Positions 14,879 through 24,406 of a DNA stretch of 64,000 nt are shown here, in pieces. A program made the position numbers and the translations under genes. The notes below the pieces were generated by a model. That model searched no databases and was not told the DNA's origin. It worked only from the letters and a program-made list of their open reading frames with translations. Source of the stretch: Desulfosporosinus sp. Sb-LF (lineage in GTDB: Bacteria; Bacillota; Desulfitobacteriia; Desulfitobacteriales; Desulfitobacteriaceae); NCBI RefSeq assembly GCF_004766055.1, contig NZ_SPQR01000010.1:1-64000 (forward strand), in the 5' to 3' direction. The first letter of the stretch is position 1. The number at the start of each line of letters is the position of its first letter.

Positions 14879-16513
14879 ATGCCGATCACGGAACTACTAT
14901 TGCGCAATGCCAAGACCTATGGCCAGGAACTATGCCTAACCGAGATTAATTTGGATCTCCAGGAAAGACATAATATCACCTGGCGTGAATATGAACTGAT
15001 TGAAAACAACCCGGCAGGCGAATACCGACGAGAAATGACTTGGAGTGTTTTTGACGAGAAAGCAAATCGACTGGCCAATCTGCTGCTGAAGAGGGGAATA
15101 AAAAAAGGGGATAAGGTTGCTATTCTGTTAATGAATTGCCTGGAGTGGTTGCCGATTTATTTTGGAATCTTAAAAACGGGAGCCATCGCAGTACCCTTGA
15201 ATTTTCGCTACACCGCTGAGGAAATAAAATATTGTTTAGGGTTATCCGAAACTAACGCCTTAATTTTCGGGCCTGAATTTATCGGCCGGGTGGAAATGAT
15301 TTATGATCAGATACCTGAAGTGAGGGCTCTTCTTTTTGCAGGCGAGAACCGTCCTTCTTTTGCTGAAAGCTATGACCGTCTTACCGCCAATTGTTCCTCC
15401 GAGGCGCCTAAGATCAAGCTTACGGATGAAGATGATGCGGCAGTCTATTTCTCCTCGGGGACGACGGGATTTCCGAAGGCCATACTGCATACGCACCAAA
15501 GCCTGATGTCGTCATGTTATACGGAAAACAAACACCATAGTCAAGAGCGGGAAGACAATTTTTTGTGCATTCCGCCGCTGTACCATACTGGCGCTAAGAT
15601 GCATTGGTTCGGGAGTTTACTGTCCGGAAGCAAAGCAGTATTGCTTCGTGGTGTTAAGCCTGAATGGATACTCAAAACTGTTTCTGAAGAAAAAATTACG
15701 ATTGTCTGGCTTTTGGTCCCTTGGGCACAGGACATTCTGGATGCCTTAGAAAGAGGAGATGTGAAGCTGGAAGATTATGATCTTGCTCAGTGGAGACTAA
15801 TGCATATCGGTGCTCAGCCTGTTCCACCCAGCTTAATTCGCCGCTGGAAAAAATATTTTCCCGACCATCTTTATGATACGAACTATGGTCTGAGCGAATC
15901 TATTGGTCCCGGATGTGTCCATTTAGGGACTGAGAATATTCATAAAGTCGGCGCTATAGGGATACCCGGACACAATTGGGAAGTCAAGATTACCGATGAG
16001 ATTGGATGCTCTGTAACCCAGGGACAGGTTGGCGAATTAGTTGTCAAGGGGCCGGGCGTAATGAAATGCTACTACAACGACCCTGAGGCGACTGCGGCTG
16101 CGATCAAAGGTGACTGGTTGTATACCGGAGATATGGCTCGGATGGATGAAGACGGCTTTATTTATTTGGTTGACCGGAAAAAAGATGTGATTATTAGCGG
16201 CGGAGAAAATTTATATCCGGTACAAATTGAGGATTTTATCCGTGCGCATAAGGCAATTAAGGATGTCGCAGTCATTGGATTGCCGGATGACCGTCTAGGT
16301 GAAATCGCGGCTGCTATCATAGAACTAAAACCGGGCTACAAGTGTACAAAAGAAGAAATAAAGTCATTCTGTGCTCCAATGCCGCGTTACAAACGACCGA
16401 GCAAAATTATTTTTGACGAAGTCCCGCGCAACCCTACTGGAAAGATTGAAAAACCCCGTTTGAGGGATAAATTCGGTGGGTCAAGTTTAGTGGCTACTCA
16501 AACGCAGAGATAA
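14879..16513 (+). CDS. AMP-forming acyl-CoA synthetase
   Basis: The 544-residue enzyme belongs to the ANL adenylating superfamily. Motifs are the P-loop 'YFSSGTTGFPK' (190-200), 'YGLSES' (about 340), 'YTGDMARMDEDGFIYLVDRKKDVIISGGENLYP' (hinge and A8 region) and the C-terminal 'PRNPTGKIEKPRLR' with the catalytic Lys. It activates a carboxylic acid to acyl-AMP and then acyl-CoA. Full family length. The ATG at 14879 has a GGGAGGAAAGAG site; upstream in-frame codons add a hydrophobic stretch overlapping the previous terminator and are unlikely. It stands alone, so the substrate (medium/long-chain or aryl acid) cannot be told. Confidence 0.9.
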   Translation: MPITELLLRNAKTYGQELCLTEINLDLQERHNITWREYELIENNPAGEYRREMTWSVFDEKANRLANLLLKRGIKKGDKVAILLMNCLEWLPIYFGILKTGAIAVPLNFRYTAEEIKYCLGLSETNALIFGPEFIGRVEMIYDQIPEVRALLFAGENRPSFAESYDRLTANCSSEAPKIKLTDEDDAAVYFSSGTTGFPKAILHTHQSLMSSCYTENKHHSQEREDNFLCIPPLYHTGAKMHWFGSLLSGSKAVLLRGVKPEWILKTVSEEKITIVWLLVPWAQDILDALERGDVKLEDYDLAQWRLMHIGAQPVPPSLIRRWKKYFPDHLYDTNYGLSESIGPGCVHLGTENIHKVGAIGIPGHNWEVKITDEIGCSVTQGQVGELVVKGPGVMKCYYNDPEATAAAIKGDWLYTGDMARMDEDGFIYLVDRKKDVIISGGENLYPVQIEDFIRAHKAIKDVAVIGLPDDRLGEIAAAIIELKPGYKCTKEEIKSFCAPMPRYKRPSKIIFDEVPRNPTGKIEKPRLRDKFGGSSLVATQTQR

Positions 16514-16542
16514 AATAGACACATTTTGGCGCAACTATGTTT

Positions 16543-16580
16543 GAAAAGACTGTTTCCCTTAGTTGGGGAACAGTCTTCGT
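16543..16580 (+). terminator. Terminator of the acyl-CoA synthetase gene
   Basis: AAGACTGTTTCCC and GGGGAACAGTCTT arms (one mismatch) flank a short loop, with a modest T-rich tail. Confidence 0.65.
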
Positions 16581-16607
16581 TCGTTAGGGGAAGGTGGTTC
16601 TTGATGA

Positions 16608-16627
16608 TGTATCAATATATTGATACA
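16608..16627. promoter_or_regulatory. Perfect 20-bp palindrome
   Basis: TGTATCAATATATTGATACA reads the same on both strands and sits in a 400-base gap without an intact gene. It has the form of a dimeric repressor site, but no regulator or clear promoter is adjacent. Confidence 0.45.
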
Positions 16628-16715
16628 ATTACATATAATAAAGTGAGATGTGCGAGCCACCTATTGCAACAATTATGAGCGAAAGAACAAAGAAATATCG
16701 GGTCCAATGTAAAAA

Positions 16716-16736
16716 GCCTAGGTATTTCACCTAGGC
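16716..16736 (-). terminator. Stem-loop after the small hydrophobic peptide gene
   Basis: GCCTAGGT and ACCTAGGC arms enclose a 5-base loop, with A/T runs on both sides. On the reverse strand it follows the small gene remnant at 16745-16839. Confidence 0.65.
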
Positions 16737-16744
16737 AAAAACCA

Positions 16745-16839
16745 TTAGGTTACTGCAGGGACTGCGATCAATAGCCATAATGCAACTAAAAACCTAATAA
16801 TCCCAATAATCCTAATAGCCCGAATAGCCATATAGGCAT
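16745..16839 (-). pseudogene. Small hydrophobic protein gene with a homopolymer frameshift
   Basis: An ATG at 16839, preceded by GGCAGGTGAACAGG, codes MPIWLFGLLGLLGLLGF and then TAG. Adding one T to the run of five T at that point restores a frame continuing LVALWLLIAVPAVT to a TAA at 16745, giving a 31-residue membrane peptide. The Gly-Leu-Leu repeat and one-helix length resemble spore-associated mini-proteins. Its own hairpin follows. Either a slippage mutation or an assembly error is possible. Confidence 0.5.
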
Positions 16840-17046
16840 TCCTGTTCACCTGCCAATTTAGAATGCCATAGTCAGAGAAGGTTCTTGATGTATATTATTC
16901 AGAATGTCCATTGAATGTTCTTGGATCAGAATGCGCGATAACTGATGACAAAAGCACCTTTATCGAAAAACATGATGTAACAGATTTTCTAGATATGGCA
17001 AAGAACCTAAGTATGTGCCTAAGTAAACTTAAAAGAGGAAGAACGT

Positions 17047-17685
17047 ATGGTAATAAGGTCAATACAAAACGAGGACTTATTTATAATAAAGGATGAAGTT
17101 GCCCAGAATACTTTTTATGGTTGTGATCAAGAATGGTATACCACTGAATGGCAGCGTCGATCTGGATGTGGCCCGACTGTTGTGGCAAATATTTTGTATT
17201 ATCTCAACCGTACGCTTAGAGGTTCCAGAACAGGCAGTCTCCCATTGACTAAGAGCGAGGCTCTTTCACTAATGGAAGAAGTCTATCAATATGTAACTCC
17301 GACACCGCGAGGAATTCCCTCAACAGAACTTCTCTATGATGATGTGCTTAATTATGCTAAAGTAATGGCGCTGAATATGAAACTTGCTATTTTCAATGTA
17401 CCAAAAAATCGGGTATTACGCCCGCTATTTCACCAGCTCATATTATTTTTGGACAAAGCGTTGTGTAATGATACACCTATTGCCTTCCTCAATTTAGATA
17501 ATGGAGCAGAGAAACGACTGGATTCTTGGCACTGGGTGACAATCATCTCATTAGAATACGTATTAGATGGAAGCATCGCCATCATAAGCATCCTGGATGG
17601 AGGAACCATTAAAAAAATAGATTTAGCTCAATGGTTCTTCACTACAACACTTGGTGGTGGGTTTGTAAGTTTTGATTTTGTTTAG
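17047..17685 (+). CDS. C39-like cysteine peptidase fold protein
   Basis: The 212-residue protein has a papain-like pattern: 'WQRRSGCGPTVVANILYYL' (Cys about 39, helix after it, as in peptidase C39) and 'DSWHWVTIISLEY' (His about 162). A further acidic position in 'ISILDGG' could complete a triad. There is no signal peptide and no ABC transporter, so it is not a bacteriocin exporter. Related proteins in Clostridia are uncharacterised. The ATG at 17047 is preceded by AGAGGAAG. It ends 115 bases before adk. Activity is inferred from the motif alone. Confidence 0.65.
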   Translation: MVIRSIQNEDLFIIKDEVAQNTFYGCDQEWYTTEWQRRSGCGPTVVANILYYLNRTLRGSRTGSLPLTKSEALSLMEEVYQYVTPTPRGIPSTELLYDDVLNYAKVMALNMKLAIFNVPKNRVLRPLFHQLILFLDKALCNDTPIAFLNLDNGAEKRLDSWHWVTIISLEYVLDGSIAIISILDGGTIKKIDLAQWFFTTTLGGGFVSFDFV

Positions 17686-17773
17686 ATAAAATCTTCCACT
17701 CCAAGGAGGAATTACCTCTTTTTCCGTCGAAGATGTTGTAATGCAGGAAGGGGTATCACTGTGTTGCACTTGA

Positions 17774-18442
<669 letters not shown>

Positions 18443-18479
18443 TAACATAAAAAATAATTGCCAAATGCTTTGACGGAAA

Positions 18480-18513
18480 AGAAAGGGAGAGCTCAACTGC
18501 TCTCCCTTTTTGT
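18480..18513 (+). terminator. Terminator of adk
   Basis: AAAGGGAGAGC and GCTCTCCCTTT arms around a short loop are followed by TTTTTG. Confidence 0.85.
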
Positions 18514-18537
18514 ATAGCTAAAAATAGGCATGGTTAA

Positions 18538-18615
18538 TTGTATCGTGTGTATTTTGCAGACGAAGAGACATCAATTACGGCGGGGTCCGTAGTACTGATG
18601 CGGTTTGTAGATAAG
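18538..18615 (+). pseudogene. Fragment of an Ada-type metal-binding domain
   Basis: The stretch reads VYFADEETSITAG and is about 80 percent identical in DNA to 14608-14665 of the intact Ada-like gene. The Cys-x2-Cys end is destroyed. It is a partial duplication 4 kb away from the parent. Confidence 0.6.
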
Positions 18616-18698
18616 TAGTAGAAAAATGCTTTTACTGTATATACTACAACTATCTACTTGTTGTCGCTAGATATTACACAGAAAGTTAGGGAAATCCT

Positions 18699-19523
18699 AT
18701 GAATGACTTAAAGTTTAAAGCCTATGCAGTGACCAATGAAATCGATCTTAATAAGATTGCCGTAGAATGCAACATCAGGAAAAAGTATACCTGGGAGGAG
18801 CCTCTTCTTCTTCAGGACGAAGTGCTTGGAAAAATTATCGGAGAGAAACCCGGGGAAGATGAGAATATCCTAGTTTTTTCGTTTGGGAGTATTGTTTTTA
18901 TTAACTCGACCCAACAGCATACTGAACCATTAATGCGCTATCTGAAAAGTATAAAGTCTGATATCGATATCGGACATTATGACAGGTTTCAGGAAGACTA
19001 TATACTTCATCCGGTTGAGGGTGAAGAAATTGAGTTTACGGACCGCTATGTTCAGATTTCAAATATGGCGTTATTTCATCCTCAGCTAGTTTCAATCGTG
19101 ATTGCCAAATCTGTAGCGCTTGAAAGGATAGAAGAGCAGCTGGGCAAAATTCTTGATGATCTTGAAAGCAAAATTGATAATCTGGAAAAGGGTAAATTAA
19201 ATATTGGCAACAGAGAACTGGCCAAGACAACTTCAAGGATTGTCAGGCATGAATACAATACTATTGCGTATATCATGATTCTTGACAAACCCGACATTAC
19301 CTGGATCAACAGTGATGCAGCAGATTTTTACGAAAAGATGTCAGAGTTTTTTGAGCTAAATGACCGGTACGAGGTTATAAAAAGCAAGACTGAAATCCTT
19401 AAAAGTATCATTGACGGATTGGCATCCATAAGCCATTCAATACGTGGATTGTTTGTTGAGTGGGTGATTGTTCTGCTGATTGTTATTGAAGTGGTGCTTA
19501 TGGTGTTGGATTTAATCAGGTGA
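18699..19523 (+). CDS. RMD1/DUF155 family membrane protein, copy A
   Basis: The 274-residue protein has the DUF155 layout. An N-terminal alpha/beta domain carries the 'ILVFSFGSIVFIN' strand pair (about 66-78) and an acidic stretch 'EEIEFTDRYVQI'. Next comes a long helical region with 'AKSVALERIEEQL...LE' and 'EFFELNDRYEVIKSKTEILKSI'. One C-terminal membrane helix (about 252-272) ends it. Yeast RMD1 relatives are linked to meiotic division and mitochondrial translation; bacterial members are uncharacterised and tail-anchored. It ends 15 bases before a second family member, so the pair is one operon. Confidence 0.85.
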   Translation: MNDLKFKAYAVTNEIDLNKIAVECNIRKKYTWEEPLLLQDEVLGKIIGEKPGEDENILVFSFGSIVFINSTQQHTEPLMRYLKSIKSDIDIGHYDRFQEDYILHPVEGEEIEFTDRYVQISNMALFHPQLVSIVIAKSVALERIEEQLGKILDDLESKIDNLEKGKLNIGNRELAKTTSRIVRHEYNTIAYIMILDKPDITWINSDAADFYEKMSEFFELNDRYEVIKSKTEILKSIIDGLASISHSIRGLFVEWVIVLLIVIEVVLMVLDLIR

Positions 19524-19538
19524 AGACAGGTGTAATAT

Positions 19539-20351
19539 ATGGAAAGAATAATCCTTAATACATATAAAGTTGCGACAAGACTTCCTCTCGTGCAGATAGC
19601 CTCATTTATTAATCTAAGGCAAGACGTAGGCTGGAAGGAATATATTAAATTCGACAGGGCAGAAACTGAGAAGATCTTATCATATGCTTCAGAAAACAAG
19701 GTGGTGTACTTATATAAATACGGATGTATAACCTTTTTAAACTTCAATCAAGATGAGATCTCTATATTTCTTGACTATTTGGGGACGTTGTTCATTGATT
19801 TAGATTATAAATTGCTTTCAAAATTTAATGAGACCCATGAGATGATCCTTTCAGACGATGTCTATGTAAACCTGTGGGAAGGCGATGAGGTCAAATTTCA
19901 TTATCAACAGCACATAGATGATATAGCAGCAACAGTTTTAGCAAAATCCACCGAACTTTACAAGATTGAAACCGAGCTTTCGGAGGTTTTAGATGAGGCA
20001 GGTACTTTCATACATCAACTAAATAAGGGGTATCTAAGGGCAAATTCCAAAAAGGTGGCTTCAACCCTTGCCAAAAGTATCCGGTTTAGATACAGAAGTA
20101 TTGAGAGTGTAAGGCTTCTTGATAGACCCTCAGAGTTTAAAAGGACCCTTGAATCAAGACAGCTATTTGACAAGATGAGTGAGTATTTCGAGCTCAATGA
20201 ACGATATGCTGTTTTATCAAATCAGATGGATGTTTTAGACTCAATAACGGGAGAATATCTTAGCTTTAGAAGCAAACAATCAGAAAGGAGACTTCTGCTA
20301 TTCGAAATTTTACTTCTTGCTAGCTTTCCACTTCTGCACATCCTGTCTTAA
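19539..20351 (+). CDS. RMD1/DUF155 family membrane protein, copy B
   Basis: The 270-residue protein shares the order of copy A: 'VVYLYKYGCITFLNF' strand pair, 'VNLWEGDEVKFHYQQ', 'AKSTELYKIETELSEVLDEA' coiled helix, 'EYFELNERYAVLSNQMDVLDSI' and a C-terminal hydrophobic end (about 253-270). Identity to copy A looks low outside these blocks, so the duplication is old or the two work as a hetero-pair. The start has only a weak GACAGGTG site. It converges on the lactate dehydrogenase operon across a shared terminator. Confidence 0.82.
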   Translation: MERIILNTYKVATRLPLVQIASFINLRQDVGWKEYIKFDRAETEKILSYASENKVVYLYKYGCITFLNFNQDEISIFLDYLGTLFIDLDYKLLSKFNETHEMILSDDVYVNLWEGDEVKFHYQQHIDDIAATVLAKSTELYKIETELSEVLDEAGTFIHQLNKGYLRANSKKVASTLAKSIRFRYRSIESVRLLDRPSEFKRTLESRQLFDKMSEYFELNERYAVLSNQMDVLDSITGEYLSFRSKQSERRLLLFEILLLASFPLLHILS

Positions 20352-20425
20352 TAAAACCAAGTTGTGAAAGGTTTATTGTAAGGGTAAAGTATAATTCTCC
20401 CTTTTGTAACGTTTGAGTCTTATAG

Positions 20426-20474
20426 CAAAGGGTCCTACTCGGCGTAACCACCGTTACGTGAGTAGGACCCTTTG
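20426..20474. terminator. Bidirectional terminator between convergent operons
   Basis: Bases 20426-20440 and 20460-20474 are perfect 15-bp complements, and the loop has its own GTAAC/GTTAC stem. It serves both the RMD1 pair and the minus-strand dehydrogenase operon. Confidence 0.85.
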
Positions 20475-20492
20475 GCTTAATGCGATAATGTT

Positions 20493-21893
20493 CTACTCGC
20501 AAACTTTACCAGGATTGAGTATATTTTTAGGGTCAAAAGCCAATTTGATCTCTCTCATAAGTTCTACATACGCTGGTTCATATTGGTCAAACATATAGCT
20601 TTTTTTAGCATAGCCAATTCCATGTTCCCCTGATACTAGTCCTTCGAGTTCTTGAGACTTTCGATACATTGCATCAAATACTTCGGCAAGTTTCTGTTTC
20701 CATTCCCCATCCGAAAGCTCATCCTTTAAGACATAGACGTGTAAATTACCATCGCCAGCATGGCCGAAACTTCTAATTCTAATATTGAACTCTTCCTGAA
20801 GAAGATGGGTGTATTTTATAAATTCAGCGACTTTATTGCGTGGAACAACGACATCACATTCATCCATGTCGGTGGTTGAGGCCTTTACCGCCTCCAAGAA
20901 AGCACCTCGCGCCGACCAAACGGCTTCTTTTCGTTCATCCGTGTCGATGATTAAGGCATCAAGAGCCCCTTCTTCAAGGCAGATGTTTGCGACTTTCTCA
21001 TAGTCTTTTTCCAGTTCTTCCGTGCTATTGCCATCAAAGGTCAACAAGAGATAGGCGTCGGAAGAGTTGTCGGGGAACTTTTTGCCTAGAAATTCCTCGG
21101 CTGCAAGAATGACTTCTCTCTGCATAAATTCGATGGCTGTAGGAATGGATTTTGATTTAATAATTTTAGGAACCGTGCCAATGGCGCTATCAAGGTCGGG
21201 AAAGGGAAGTAACAGAGAAATTGCTTTCTTTGGCAGAGGAATAATTTTTAGGATCGCTTTGGTAACGATACCCAACGTTCCTTCTGATCCGCAGATTAAG
21301 TCTTTTACACTGTAACCTGACGAATTCTTGACGACTTTTCCTCCCATATTAATGACGTTACCGTTCGGCAGAACAACTTCAAGCCCTCGGATATAATCTC
21401 TAGTCACTCCATACTTTACAGCTCTCATGCCGCCGGCATTGGTATTGATATTTCCAGCAATCGTGGCGGATTTTTCACCAGGGTCTGGTGGATAGAAAAA
21501 ATCACGGTCTTCGACATATTTACTAATTTCCATTAATAACACTCCGGGTTCTACGGTGAGGGTTAAGTTTTCTTCATCGAGTTCAAGGATCTTATTCATG
21601 CCGCACATATTCAGCATGATTCCCCCGAAGATAGGAACGGATGCACCAACGAGCCCGGTCCCTGATCCTCTTGCTACGACTGGAATATTGTTTTCATAGG
21701 CATAGTTCATAATTTTAGAGACTTCATCGGTGGATAGAACGTCCACTAAAACGTCCGGTCGTTTGCTGATACCACCCAATTCGTCATGGCTAAAATCGTC
21801 ACTGATGGCTTCTCCGGTAAAAACTCGCTCTTCTCCTAAGAGTGACACTAAAAACTCTCTATCCTTAGCATCCAGCGTTTTATAGTTATTCAT
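20493..21893 (-). CDS. lctD: FAD-binding D-lactate/glycolate dehydrogenase (LctD/GlcD-like)
   Basis: The 466-residue flavoprotein has the PCMH-type FAD domain ('[17 protein letters not shown]' about residues 74-90, '[21 protein letters not shown]' about 150-170). The C-terminal FAD-oxidase domain has '[14 protein letters not shown]' and ends '[11 protein letters not shown]...[11 protein letters not shown]'. It oxidises lactate (or another 2-hydroxy acid) to the keto acid. Its place directly after etfB and etfA matches the electron-confurcating lactate dehydrogenase of acetogens (LctBCD), which couples lactate oxidation with NAD+ to reduced ferredoxin. The start has a GAGGTAATTTC site. A glycolate substrate cannot be ruled out from sequence. 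Confidence 0.85.
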   Translation of the reverse strand: MNNYKTLDAKDREFLVSLLGEERVFTGEAISDDFSHDELGGISKRPDVLVDVLSTDEVSKIMNYAYENNIPVVARGSGTGLVGASVPIFGGIMLNMCGMNKILELDEENLTLTVEPGVLLMEISKYVEDRDFFYPPDPGEKSATIAGNINTNAGGMRAVKYGVTRDYIRGLEVVLPNGNVINMGGKVVKNSSGYSVKDLICGSEGTLGIVTKAILKIIPLPKKAISLLLPFPDLDSAIGTVPKIIKSKSIPTAIEFMQREVILAAEEFLGKKFPDNSSDAYLLLTFDGNSTEELEKDYEKVANICLEEGALDALIIDTDERKEAVWSARGAFLEAVKASTTDMDECDVVVPRNKVAEFIKYTHLLQEEFNIRIRSFGHAGDGNLHVYVLKDELSDGEWKQKLAEVFDAMYRKSQELEGLVSGEHGIGYAKKSYMFDQYEPAYVELMREIKLAFDPKNILNPGKVCE

Positions 21894-21940
21894 GAAATTA
21901 CCTCCGCTATTTTCTATCAGTTCTCGGCGTCACTCAATCA

Positions 21941-23149
21941 TTAACGCGCACAAGCAAGAACCTTTGAGCTTTTGATTTCTTCAATGAGTTGAGGAACGAC
22001 TTCATAGAGATCTCCGATAATTCCATAATGAGCTATATTAAAGATTGAAGCATGGGGGTCTTTATTGATGGCAAAGATTTGTTCTGAGCTGTTCATGCCT
22101 GCAGTAAACTGAACTGCGCCTGAAATTCCAAGAGTTATGATCAGCTTGGGTTTAACGGTTCTACCGGATAAACCGATTTGCTGCTTGGCCTTAATCCAAC
22201 CAGCTTCAACTAAGGGTCGAGTACCTGCTATTTGAGCGTCTAACAATTGAGCTAATTCCTCAATCAATGCCATGTCTTTCTCGGATTTTAAAGCTCTTCC
22301 AACAGCAATGATCACTTCTGCATCTGAGATGTTTTCTTCGATTTCTTTCCGTGTTACCTTCAGTACTTTAATAGAAGAGACTAATTGTTTTGGCTCTAAT
22401 TCGCAGAGAGTAATCTTACCACTTGGATCACACTGTTTTTCGGGAGCATTCATAACCTTATATCTTACGGTCGCCATTTGAGGCCTCGTGTTCGGACAAA
22501 TGATCTGGGCCATAATGTTACCACCGAAAGCAGGTCTGATTTGAACAAGATCGGTATTTTCCTTCATTTCAAGGGTTGTACAATCGGCGGTTAATCCAGT
22601 TCGAAATCTGGCCGCTACTCTTGGTGCCAAGGAGCGGCCAATCGTTGTCGCTCCGACAAGTAAAGATGAAGGTTTAACTTTCTGAACAAAATCCTCAAAT
22701 GTTGCCGTATAAGGTTCTATACGGAAATGGTTTAATTCTTCGTAGTCATAGACAAAGACCTCGTCGACTCCATAATGAAGCAACTCTTGGGCTTTATGTT
22801 TAATGTTATGGCCAATAAAAACGCAATAAACTGGAAAATTGACGACTGCCGCAAGTTCCTTGGCCTTACCGATTAACTCCAGGGTTACTGGATGTATTTC
22901 ACCTTCCACATGATCAACGTAGACTCCAATGCCTTTCCATAGACCTTTATCAACGGCAGTGGCCGCTTCATCAATAAATTCCATGACCCCTTCGGGCCCC
23001 TTTTTAACACAGAGTTTGCACATTTTGCAGCCTGCGGTGATTTCTAGGGTCCCATTCTTAGCTTCGAGTGCACTAAATGGACAAATATCTACTAAAGCTT
23101 GAATGTTGGATTCGTTCAACTTTTCTTGGTGACAAATTAACTTACTCAT
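21941..23149 (-). CDS. lctC: Electron transfer flavoprotein alpha subunit with ferredoxin-like N-terminus
   Basis: The 402-residue subunit has an extra N-terminal domain with Cys23, Cys41, Cys44 and Cys47 ('DICPFSAL' and 'GCKMCKLCVKKGPEG'), as in LctC-type EtfA, which carries a [4Fe-4S] cluster. EtfA proper starts at about residue 70, and the C-terminal FAD site includes 'SGRTVKPKLIITLGISGAVQFTAGM' and 'IFNIAHYGIIGD'. The Fe-S extension supports electron confurcation with ferredoxin rather than simple respiratory transfer. It lies 13 bases after etfB and 47 bases before the dehydrogenase gene. Confidence 0.88.
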   Translation of the reverse strand: MSKLICHQEKLNESNIQALVDICPFSALEAKNGTLEITAGCKMCKLCVKKGPEGVMEFIDEAATAVDKGLWKGIGVYVDHVEGEIHPVTLELIGKAKELAAVVNFPVYCVFIGHNIKHKAQELLHYGVDEVFVYDYEELNHFRIEPYTATFEDFVQKVKPSSLLVGATTIGRSLAPRVAARFRTGLTADCTTLEMKENTDLVQIRPAFGGNIMAQIICPNTRPQMATVRYKVMNAPEKQCDPSGKITLCELEPKQLVSSIKVLKVTRKEIEENISDAEVIIAVGRALKSEKDMALIEELAQLLDAQIAGTRPLVEAGWIKAKQQIGLSGRTVKPKLIITLGISGAVQFTAGMNSSEQIFAINKDPHASIFNIAHYGIIGDLYEVVPQLIEEIKSSKVLACAR

Positions 23150-23162
23150 AAATCTACCCCCT

Positions 23163-23951
23163 CTAAATGAACTTCAATTGTTTAAGTTTATTGGCTATTT
23201 GAAAACTGAGCTCTGCTGAGGTGCCTGTCCAAGTTTCTCGGTCCATATTAATCGAAGGGGGAAAGATTCTTTCAACTTGAGTTGGTGATCCACTAAGCCC
23301 ATATTTATTTTCATCGTTATCTTCAAAGTCCTTGAACGTGATCATTTTAATTTCACGGTCCTTTGTACTCAGCTTTTTCTTGTAAGAGGGAAGACGGGGC
23401 TGGAAAATGTCTTTTTCTACGGTTAAGAGGCAGGGGAATTGAATTTCGGCAACTTCTATAGTATCGGCCATATCCATTTCCACAAAGATGGAAGTGTCTT
23501 TAACTTCTACTATGCTCAAAACGTTGGCAATGTGAGGTATGCCCAGATATTCAGCCATTTCAGGACCAACTTGGGCAGTGTCTCCATCGGTGGTTTGCTT
23601 ACCACAAAGTATTAGATCGAAGTCGCCTAGTTGACGAACCCCTTGAGAAATCGTGTAAGAGGTTGCCAGAACATCTGCACCCGCGAATTTTCGGTCCGAA
23701 ACTAAGGCACCTTCGTCGACACCCATCATGAAGGCTTCTTTAATAACGTCCTTGGCTTGTGGTGGTCCCATACTTATAACCTGTATCGTTCCGCCTTTTT
23801 GTTCTTTAAGTCTCAATGCTGTTTCTATAGCAAATAGATCAAACGGATTCATTTTGGAATCTACGCCATCTCGTCTTAAGACACCTGTAATTGGATCAAC
23901 GTCTATCTTTGAGGTTCCTGGAACTTGTTTAATACATACGAGAATTTTCAT
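23163..23951 (-). CDS. lctB: Electron transfer flavoprotein beta subunit
   Basis: The 262-residue subunit opens [20 protein letters not shown] and contains '[11 protein letters not shown]', '[43 protein letters not shown]' and '[16 protein letters not shown]', all typical of EtfB. It binds nucleotide and, in confurcating complexes, the flavin that splits electrons. I take the ATG at 23951, seven bases after GGAGG; the longer frame adds a spurious leader. It is the first gene of the three-gene operon, downstream of a promoter with a GntR-like operator. Confidence 0.9.
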   Translation of the reverse strand: MKILVCIKQVPGTSKIDVDPITGVLRRDGVDSKMNPFDLFAIETALRLKEQKGGTIQVISMGPPQAKDVIKEAFMMGVDEGALVSDRKFAGADVLATSYTISQGVRQLGDFDLILCGKQTTDGDTAQVGPEMAEYLGIPHIANVLSIVEVKDTSIFVEMDMADTIEVAEIQFPCLLTVEKDIFQPRLPSYKKKLSTKDREIKMITFKDFEDNDENKYGLSGSPTQVERIFPPSINMDRETWTGTSAELSFQIANKLKQLKFI

Positions 23952-24003
23952 GTTCAAACCTCCTATAAATGTAATATGTATTAATTTAAAAATGTTTAAA
24001 ATG

Positions 24004-24066
24004 TGGTCAGGCCGCTTGACCATTTGGCCGCATTTCCATGATAGCATAAGATTCAGAGCTGTTCAA
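24004..24066 (-). promoter_or_regulatory. Promoter and GntR/LldR-like operator of the lctBCD-like operon
   Basis: On the reverse strand TTGAAC (24066-24061) and TATCAT (24043-24038) are 17 bases apart. Just downstream, 24022-24004 hold TGGTCA-N7-TGACCA, an inverted repeat of the kind bound by FadR-type GntR regulators of lactate genes. Its place at the transcription start implies repression relieved by lactate. The regulator gene is not next to it in this window. Confidence 0.65.
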
Positions 24067-24224
24067 AGATTAACTTTTCACAAGCGTACTTGATTTAGTT
24101 GTAGTTATACCAGAATTTATTGTGCAAAATCAGGAGTGCTTGTACAAAGCCATGAAATGGGCAGATAAGGATGTAATACCCACCCTACATTGGGGGCCTT
24201 GCTGTTAAAAATTATCCGTAAACT

Positions 24225-24300
24225 ATAATGCCCTCGCTTGTAGAACGAAATTGGATTTGTCTTAGTAAATCCAATTTCGTGCTACAAGCGAGGGCATTAT
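24225..24300. repeat. Long 34-bp-arm inverted repeat
   Basis: Bases 24225-24258 and 24267-24300 are reverse complements with one mismatch, around an 8-base loop. There is no T run. It lies between the amidohydrolase gene end and the etfB promoter. The arms are far longer than a usual terminator, so it may be a miniature mobile element or a structured RNA as well as a transcription barrier. Confidence 0.75.
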
Positions 24301-24406
24301 ATCCACTCATTAAATTACACGATCTATGCTCGGTTGCGACCAAAACTTCAGTAAATTATAACTGTTTGTGAGAACTGTTGTATATTAGGCATTTTTAATG
24401 CGAAGT

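Noticed and set aside
16608-16627. Possible replication or plasmid origin because of the perfect palindrome
   Set aside because: No DnaA-box cluster, iterons or replication gene lies near it; it is kept only as a palindrome.
16911-17096. 61-codon plus frame (MNVLGSECAITDDKSTF...)
   Set aside because: It looks somewhat protein-like but overlaps the well-supported C39-like gene by 50 bases, starts at a TTG with no ribosome site, and matches nothing known; at most a decayed end of a gene.
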